64,000 bases of DNA from Simmondsia chinensis (taxonomy: Eukaryota; Streptophyta; Magnoliopsida; Caryophyllales; Simmondsiaceae). A program made the position numbers and the translations under genes. Below the pieces are notes generated by a model. The model saw nothing but the letters and a program-made list of their open reading frames with translations. It had not been told where the DNA came from and searched no databases. Of the stretch, positions 58,190 through 64,000 are shown piece after piece (the stretch's first letter is position 1; each line of letters begins with the position of its first letter). The stretch spans positions 24,509,478 to 24,573,477 of the forward strand of contig JAGTTD010000015.1 of the NCBI GenBank assembly GCA_018398585.1. Reading direction: 5' to 3'.

Positions 58190-60170
58190 TCCGTTTCTCA
58201 AACCAAAAAAAATAGCCAAAACAAAATTGAAGACCAGAATTGAGGCTGAAACTGAAACCAGGATCCATAAATCCATTTCTATAGTTTAGTTCACCCACTG
58301 AAATTAGAATTATAATTTCATTGCCCAATTCCATTGAATTGAGTTTTAACTGAAATCATATATTCCAATTTGTTCTAACTCAATTGACTCGAAAGCCAAG
58401 ATGACTCAAAATGAAAGCACCTGACTGGACCTAATTTTGACTCAAAGCTCAAAACTACCAAACTTTAATAACTCGAACACGAATTGACCTAGTAGTCTGA
58501 TCTAACTCAAAGTTGAAAATGACAGGACCAGAAAAACCCGAAATTCAAAGTGAATCAAACACAAAATGACCCTACTTAACTCGGACAGAAATCGAACGTG
58601 ACACAACTAAGCTGACCGAAAAACCAAGATAAGCTAATCTAATTGACCAGGCCCCAAGTAACCCAAAATTAGAAGGGATGCTCTTCACTTATTCTCCACC
58701 TCTATTTCTATTTACTGCTGCCTTGCCTCACATGCAACCTAATTTACCCGAAACTAACATGCTTGAGCGCGAGGTTGCTTTGCCTAACTTCAACCTAGCT
58801 CATGCCAACTTGAATCCCAAAATGGCACTCCTAATTCACATGAATCTGAGAAGACCTAATTATGATATAATCCAACCCAACTGAAACCTGACCAAAATTA
58901 ACCCAAAACTTGACATGACACAAACCCGAAATGATTTAATTCAACAGAAGCTTGACCCTAATTGACCTAAAGCCCAGAATGATTCAACTCGATTAACCCA
59001 AAATCCAAAACAATTAAGTATGGAATTACAATTCCAACTTTCAATTCTTTTGATTATCCAAACAATAAAATTTCAATCCCGATTCCACTTCAATTAAAAT
59101 TAGAATTGGAAATAGATTCTACAATATAATTACAATTCAGCTCTATTTGACCCATGGAATCGGAGATGGACTGTGGAATTAGAATTCTGATAGAATTTTA
59201 ATTCTATTGCTTGGTTCATCAAATAAATTGGATGTCAGAATTATAATTCCATATTGATTAGAGTCATCATGAGTTTTCTATCAATCAAGTTAGAGTATTT
59301 CAAGTTATAAATCAGTTATGATCAATTTTTGGTCAGAGCAGTTCGCACTGCATTCGAGCTATTATGGTTGGAGTGTTTCACTTTGAGTTCGAGCAATTCG
59401 TGTTCTAATTCAAATTGGGTTCAGAATCACATCGAATCATTTAGTATTCAAGTTATCTCGGATTTTCAGTTAATCGGGTTACGTTGTTGGGATTCAGGCT
59501 ATAGTCCATCGATTTTGAATTGATTTAGATCATTTAGAGCTCTAATCATCTTAGTTTTGGGACAAACGCATTGTATCATTTTCAATTTTGAATCATCTTA
59601 GGCTGAGTTTAAGATGGGTTGGGTCACTTTGGGATTAGGTCGCATTCAGTTTTGGATCAATTTAGTCGGGTTATTTCCGCTTCGACTCAGCTTGTTTATA
59701 TCACATTCAAGTAGAGTAGTTTCAGTTTTTTGGATTTGAGTCATCTTGAATTTCAGCTCAATCAAATTAAGTCTTTTCGGACTTTAAGCTAAGTTTATGT
59801 CGATCATATCAAGTCCAAGTCATTTGAGTTGGATTATTTCAAGATTTGGGTCAAATTTTAGATTGTATAATTCTTTCAATTTTGAATCATCTTGAGTTTA
59901 GGTTAATCAATTGAATTTTGAATTTTAGATCAATAACATTAATATAGAATTGTAATTCCTTACCTCTCCCTCCCCCACCCAAAAAAAAAAAATAAAATAA
60001 AATAAAATTGGAAAGTATAATTTTCAATTAAAATCCAATTCCATAAAATTAGACAATAAAATTATAGTTTCAATTTAAACAGGTAAGCTAGATAACATAA
60101 TTGGAATTCTAGGCCCCAATCCAATCTTAATTCCAATTCCAAACTCCAATTATATGCTCCAAACATGACC
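58190..60170. repeat. 2-kb inverted array of diverged short repeats
   Basis: The left half (58370-59000) repeats variants of GACTCAAAATGA / ACCCGAAATTCAAA / AACTCGA. The right half (59260-59900) repeats their inverses (TTGGGTCACTTTGGG, TTTTGAATCATCTTGAG). The outer ends and centre are rich in AATTCCAATT-type inverse units. The whole can fold into an imperfect hairpin about 0.9 kb per arm. No coding capacity or clear target duplication. Confidence 0.5.
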
Positions 60171-60549
60171 TTACATGCACCAAACAAAGTCTTTGTGAAC
60201 ATTAGCAGCTCAACCTAATTGACAAAATATACTATTACACCATATTGAATCATACCTGTGTTAAACTTGAATAAAACTACATAAGAAACATAAAATAGAA
60301 TATCAAAAATGGGGAATAAATACAATGAATACACAAGGGATGATAAGGTCTTGAATGAATTACAAGAAGAAATAATCGAATACTACTTGCTCTTGGCTAA
60401 AAACGTTTGAAGCAGCAGAATAAAACAAAGCCCTTATGAGAAAAATAAAACAGCAACAGGACTAACTATTGACCCAGACAAGACCTAAAAAGCCACATTT
60501 ATCCTTGCATTTTTTGAGTTTTCTTGAAAATAGTAAAGCCATAAAGAGC

Positions 60550-61938
60550 CTAGGCTTGGTAGGCACCGCCACCGTAAGAACGCCCACCCTGACCTCCCAT
60601 CCGCCCACGGCCACGACCTCCATAACCATAACCATACCCATAGCCTCGAGCCCCTCCTCGGCCTCCTTGATATCCTGCACCTATCACCCATGAAATAAAT
60701 TCAACTTCAATCCACCCTTAGAAAGACAAAAACAACAAAAACAACTATCCAGTGCCTCAAAGAAGCTCCCGCCAGGCAGGGTCTGGAGAGGGTAAGATGT
60801 ACGTAGCCTTAATCTTACAGGATGCTACCCCATAAAGAGGTTGTTATCTCTGTGCCATTGTTGTTATGCTTTTCAGGTTGGGGGTCCCGGACACAGCCTA
60901 CCTTTGGGGGTAGCACCCTAAAGGGGTAAGGCTGCGTACATCTCACCCTCCCTAGACCCTGCATTGGCGGGAGTCCTTCAAGCACTAGGTTTGTTGTTGT
61001 TATTTAACATATTAGTACCCTAAAGTTTGGTGTATTTTTTTTTAGGTCTATAAACTTTGTGAAATAATACTTTTGTCAAAAAGTTAAATGTATTTAATAA
61101 AATAGTCCAAACAGTGGTGTATAAGAGTGTAAAATAGGCTCTCATTGGACTCTTCTTCATTAGAAAGTCTCAACATATCAGTTCGTGTGCAAAACGTGGC
61201 GACTAGCGAGGGGATGATCGATTAACAACAAATAACCGCAAGTTTTACACCCTTCCACACCGTAATTTAAATTATTTTATTAAATACATGTAACTTTAGA
61301 CTAAAAAATTATTTCACAAAATTTGTGGACTAAAAAAATTAATATACAAAAACTCTGGGTACTAATATGTACTTTACCCACAAATTTATTCACAAGCACA
61401 GATTTCAGATTAGAAACTCATCAAGACATCGTACTCACCGCGATAACCCCAGCTTCTGCCTCTGCCACCACCTCGGCCCCAGTTCGGGTACCCACCATTA
61501 TCTGCTTAAGTTCAAGAAAGATAGTTAAGATAAACATCCACAAGATTCTCATAGGTTCACCAGAAGAACAGCCACAATGACCCTTTGGAGAGAAGCATTA
61601 ATCAGAAGTTTATACCCTGGAATGTTACATATCCACCTCTGCCCCAACCCTGGCCTCTGCCTCGTCCTCTCCCTCTGCCACGTCCGCGTCCTCGACCATA
61701 TGAATCTATATAAACAAAATGTTGCAGTTCGTAAGAAACACAGAAATTGACAAGTGAAAGGCATATAAAAAGGCGTATAGCATACTGAGGCGATAGAAGG
61801 TCCTAGTGCAGGCGCAAGGTGCACGCCTTAGCGAAGTGAGGCACACATTTTTGTAATTTACATCCATATCTATATTTACAATATATATTGTGGAAATAAG
61901 CTATGAAATTAATGGATTTATGTAATATGGAAGCTCTA

Positions 61939-61970
<32 letters not shown>

Positions 61971-62906
61971 AAGAAAAGAACATCTAAAATATATTGATAT
62001 TCAACAAAATGCGCTATATTTTATATCATCAGCATAAGCTTTTCAACAAAAAGATACTGAAATTCCTTGTCACCCAGGGACGCCTAAGCCACTGAAGAAG
62101 CAAACAATTGACAGTGATATTACCTTCATTAACAGCATTGTAAAATCCACGTCCTTGTCTTGGCTGCGGGTACGGCTGATTATAATACTGCTGCTTGGCC
62201 GGTGGCTCAAATTGGGCTGGAGCTTGATACCTTCAGCAATAATATATGGGCCGTCAATTATGTAAACAAAAGCTTCACAGACCCCAGAGAGAAAAATGCA
62301 ATGAAAATCCAATCACATAGAACAAAAGTTTATACAAACATTTGAAACAACAAACTTATAGTTCTTATTTTTCTCAAAAAATAGCTAATTGTACCTGGGA
62401 ATACCCAGATATATCTATCTAGGTACAAAATGTCATAAAGCAGGACAAAAACAAGAAGAAGCCCAGTGCCACCAAGGGCTCCCGCCAAAAGCAGGGTCTG
62501 GGAAGGGTAGATGTACGCAGCCTTCCCCCTTCAGGGGGTTACCCTGAAGAGAGGCTGTTTCCTAGGACCCGCAGCCTTCCCCCTTCATAAAGCAGGACCT
62601 GAGAAAGAAAAGCAATAGAAAGACCATGCCAATCAATTTCAAGAAATAGAAAATACCCTGGAGAGTTCTTGTCCAACTCCTTCGTTGACAGAGTAATAGA
62701 GATCATCGATACTTGGCGTGTTGTCTCCAAACTGCAAAAAGGCAAAACCAAATCAAAACCATGCTGTGCAATACCAAGCAATAAACTTAACATGTACATA
62801 CAAGGGCAATCACTTACGGGACAAGACCCTCTTCAATGGGCTCCCAAACATCAGTTATGCTTACTGAGCTAATGGCAATATCCTGGTGCAGCCGAGGGAT
62901 TCTCTT
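60550..62906 (-). CDS. Alba-domain RNA/DNA-binding protein, 3' six exons (RGG tail)
   Basis: Exons on the minus strand: 62906-62818, 62731-62657, 62230-62124, 61705-61637, 61501-61439 and 60680-60550. They give 177 residues plus stop in one frame. The start shows the second half of a plant Alba domain (KRIPRLHQDIAISSVSITDV, WEPIEEGL, LETTRQVSMISITLS). A Gln/Tyr/Pro linker and a long RGG/GYGYG tail follow (DSYGRGRGRGRGRG, RGGGRGRSWGYR, GGRSYGGGAYQA). Plant long-type Alba proteins bind RNA and act in nucleus and cytoplasm; the RGG tail typically adds RNA binding and is a methylation target. The exon 4 donor was chosen for phase (AGAG then GTGGAT) over a nearby GTAACA, which would break the frame. 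Upstream exons, including the start, must lie beyond the RTE LINE at the right edge. Confidence 0.88.
60731..60856 (-). mobile_element. Au-type SINE, antisense half of a head-to-head pair
   Basis: AACAACAAAAACAACTATCC, CAGTGCCTC, CTCCCGCCAGGCAGGGTC, then the inverse tail to GTTGTTATCTCTGTGCC. It abuts a sense copy, in the last intron of the Alba gene. Confidence 0.78.
60857..61003 (+). mobile_element. Au-type SINE, sense half of a head-to-head pair
   Basis: TTTTCAGGTTGGGGGTCCCG, AAGGCTGCGTACATCTCACC, CATTGGCGGGAGTCC and CACTAGGTTTGTTGTTGTT. With the antisense copy before it, it forms an imperfect palindrome of about 270 bp. Confidence 0.82.
61006..61378. repeat. fold-back element, CAAATAACCACAAG family, copy 2
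   Basis: The left arm ATATTAGTACCCTAAAGTTT is the approximate inverse of the right arm ACTCTGGGTACTAATATGT. Inner arms: AACTTTGTGAAATAAT and ATTATTTCACAAAATTTG. Core shared with 38697-39013. It lies 61 bp from an Alba exon. Confidence 0.7.
61766..62085. repeat. AGGCG-rich repeat, copy 2
   Basis: AAAAGGCG, ACTGAGGCGATAGAAGGTCC and CGCCTTAGCGAAGTGAGG, then the AT-rich core with a (TA)n tract and ATATTGATATTCAACAAAAT. It parallels 27648-28150 but lacks its long GC-rich right arm. In an Alba intron. Confidence 0.6.
62447..62584 (-). mobile_element. Au-type SINE with 14-bp target duplication
   Basis: A 138-bp antisense body (AAGCCCAGTGCC, CTCCCGCC, GATGTACGCAGCCTTCCCCC, GGCTGTTTCC) between perfect copies of TCATAAAGCAGGAC (62433-62446, 62585-62598). 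It lies in the Alba intron between the second and third exons seen here. Confidence 0.92.
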
Positions 62907-63130
62907 CTGTTTTGAACATCAATCATGTGAGGAATCGAACTTTTGAATTTGCAAAGTTAGTTTTATTTATAGTCTTTAAAGTTTCTAAAATTATATTTCT
63001 TGTAACCTACACTTTGACCTCTAAGCATGTATATATATATATTAAAAAAAATATCATTAATAGAGAAAGAATGAACAAAAAGTTAAGGATAAGATGTCCT
63101 CAAAACATGACCAAGGAACAAGTAAAATAA

Positions 63131-64000
63131 AATAACAACAACAACAACAACAGTCCCAGTGCCTTGCGGCTCCCGCATAACACGGGGTCTGGGGGGGTGA
63201 TGTACGCAGCCTTACCCCTTCCGGCAGGAAAGGAGACTGTTTCCGGGGACCCCCAAACTGGAGTGGTTGAGTTCCTACAGATAAACAATCAATTCATCAA
63301 TCGTGCATAAAGGGGGGGGAAAAAAAATAAAAAAATAAAAAAAATAAAAAAATTAGGAAGGGAAGGAGAAGAAGAGGAAGAAGAAGGAGAAGAAGAAGAG
63401 GAAGGAGATCGATGTCTAAACTAGCCTAAGAGTGTTACACTACAGGTTATGCTCGCCTACGGAACTTAGACCACCTGCCACTCCCCGCCCTACTCTACTC
63501 TGCTATCTCCGCTACTCTAATACTAGCCCTCCAACGTGTCCTATCTAAGGCCATCTCCTCTCTTAGGTTTAGGTGGGTTAGGTCTTGACGAATCGGCTTC
63601 AGCCAGCTCTTCTTTGGTCTGCCCCTCCCTCTTCTGCTTATCGTTGTGTTGAGCTGTTCACACTGCCTGACTAGGGCTGAAGTCGGTCTTCTGCTGACAT
63701 GTCCAAACCATCTTAGGCGTTGCTCCCTCAATTTGTCCTCTATCGAGGCTACACCCAGCTTGCCTCGAATCACATCATTCCTAATCCTATCCTTTCTTGT
63801 GTGGCCACACATCCAGCGTAACATTCTCATCTCTGCCACCTTCATCCGCTGTGTTTGATTTTGTTTCATTGGTCGACACTCTGCCCCATATAGCATAGCC
63901 GATCTTACTACCGTCTTATAGTACTTTCCCTTTAACTTTAGAGGGAACTTTCTATCACACAGCACCCCGGATGCCATCCTCCACTTCTGCCAGCCTACTT
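63131..64000 (-). mobile_element. RTE-type LINE, 3' part with Au-like tail (runs off right edge)
   Basis: On the minus strand, 63977-63495 encodes the C-terminal end of the RTE ORF ([57 protein letters not shown]). A 3'-UTR with a long purine tract (63308-63409) follows. The final 140 bases (63270-63131) match the Au SINE tail and end in (TTG)n. Text beyond 63977 continues the element past the edge. It probably sits in an intron of the Alba gene. Confidence 0.9.
63308..63409. repeat. homopurine tract, about 100 bases
   Basis: A G run, then A-rich, then GAA/GGA repeats with almost no pyrimidines, in the 3'-UTR of the RTE LINE. Such tracts can form triplex DNA; here it is probably repeat expansion. 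Confidence 0.85.

Noticed and set aside
1..64000. CRISPR array or bacterial gene cluster
   Set aside because: Repeated units are dispersed SINEs, LTRs and fold-back elements without regular spacers. The pantothenate synthetase gene has introns and plant-type sequence.

Overview
This window is nuclear DNA of a eudicot plant, probably a woody, repeat-rich species. The evidence is three plant-type split genes with GT-AG introns, Copia elements primed by initiator Met-tRNA, plant L1 and RTE LINEs, hAT and PIF/Harbinger-like elements, and many Au-type SINEs ending in (TTG)n. An asterid such as Cornales or Ericales is only a guess. There is no bacterial, organellar or CRISPR content.

Three host genes carry the coding capacity. 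(1) A GDSL esterase/lipase (+, 6046-25839, five exons, intact 364 residues) has a 16.3-kb third intron packed with nested transposons. (2) Pantothenate synthetase (-, 40181-52536, five exons, 301 residues) makes vitamin B5. Its second intron holds a large non-autonomous LTR element, and its first intron looks newly made by a retroposon insertion. (3) The 3' six exons of an Alba-domain RNA-binding protein with an RGG tail (-, 60550-62906) are present; its N-terminal exons lie beyond the right edge.

Layout: 1-600, LTR and leader of a Copia element leaving the window to the left; 760-1040, MITE; 1797-5233, 5S-headed SINE split by a 3.2-kb hAT element; 5.9-25.8 kb, GDSL gene, whose intron 3 contains an old antisense LINE split by a MITE (itself holding a Copia) and by a second Copia; 25.8-34.5 kb, gene-free LINE, SINE and MITE debris; 34.5-37.6 kb, internally deleted Copia with target-site duplications; 38-40 kb, fold-back elements; 40.2-52.5 kb, pantothenate synthetase; 53-54.3 kb, antisense LINE 3' half; 54.3-60.2 kb, gene-free, with a 2-kb inverted array of diverged short repeats; 60.5-62.9 kb, Alba gene; 63.1-64 kb, RTE LINE 3' end.

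The most notable observations are the apparent intron gain in pantothenate synthetase, in which a 17-bp target duplication supplies both splice sites; direct evidence that the Au SINE tail is the 3' end of an RTE LINE; composite SINEs with a 5S rRNA-derived head; and a Copia family whose LTRs contain extra copies of the primer-binding site and share an in-frame amber codon in gag. I found no convincing undescribed multi-gene system.
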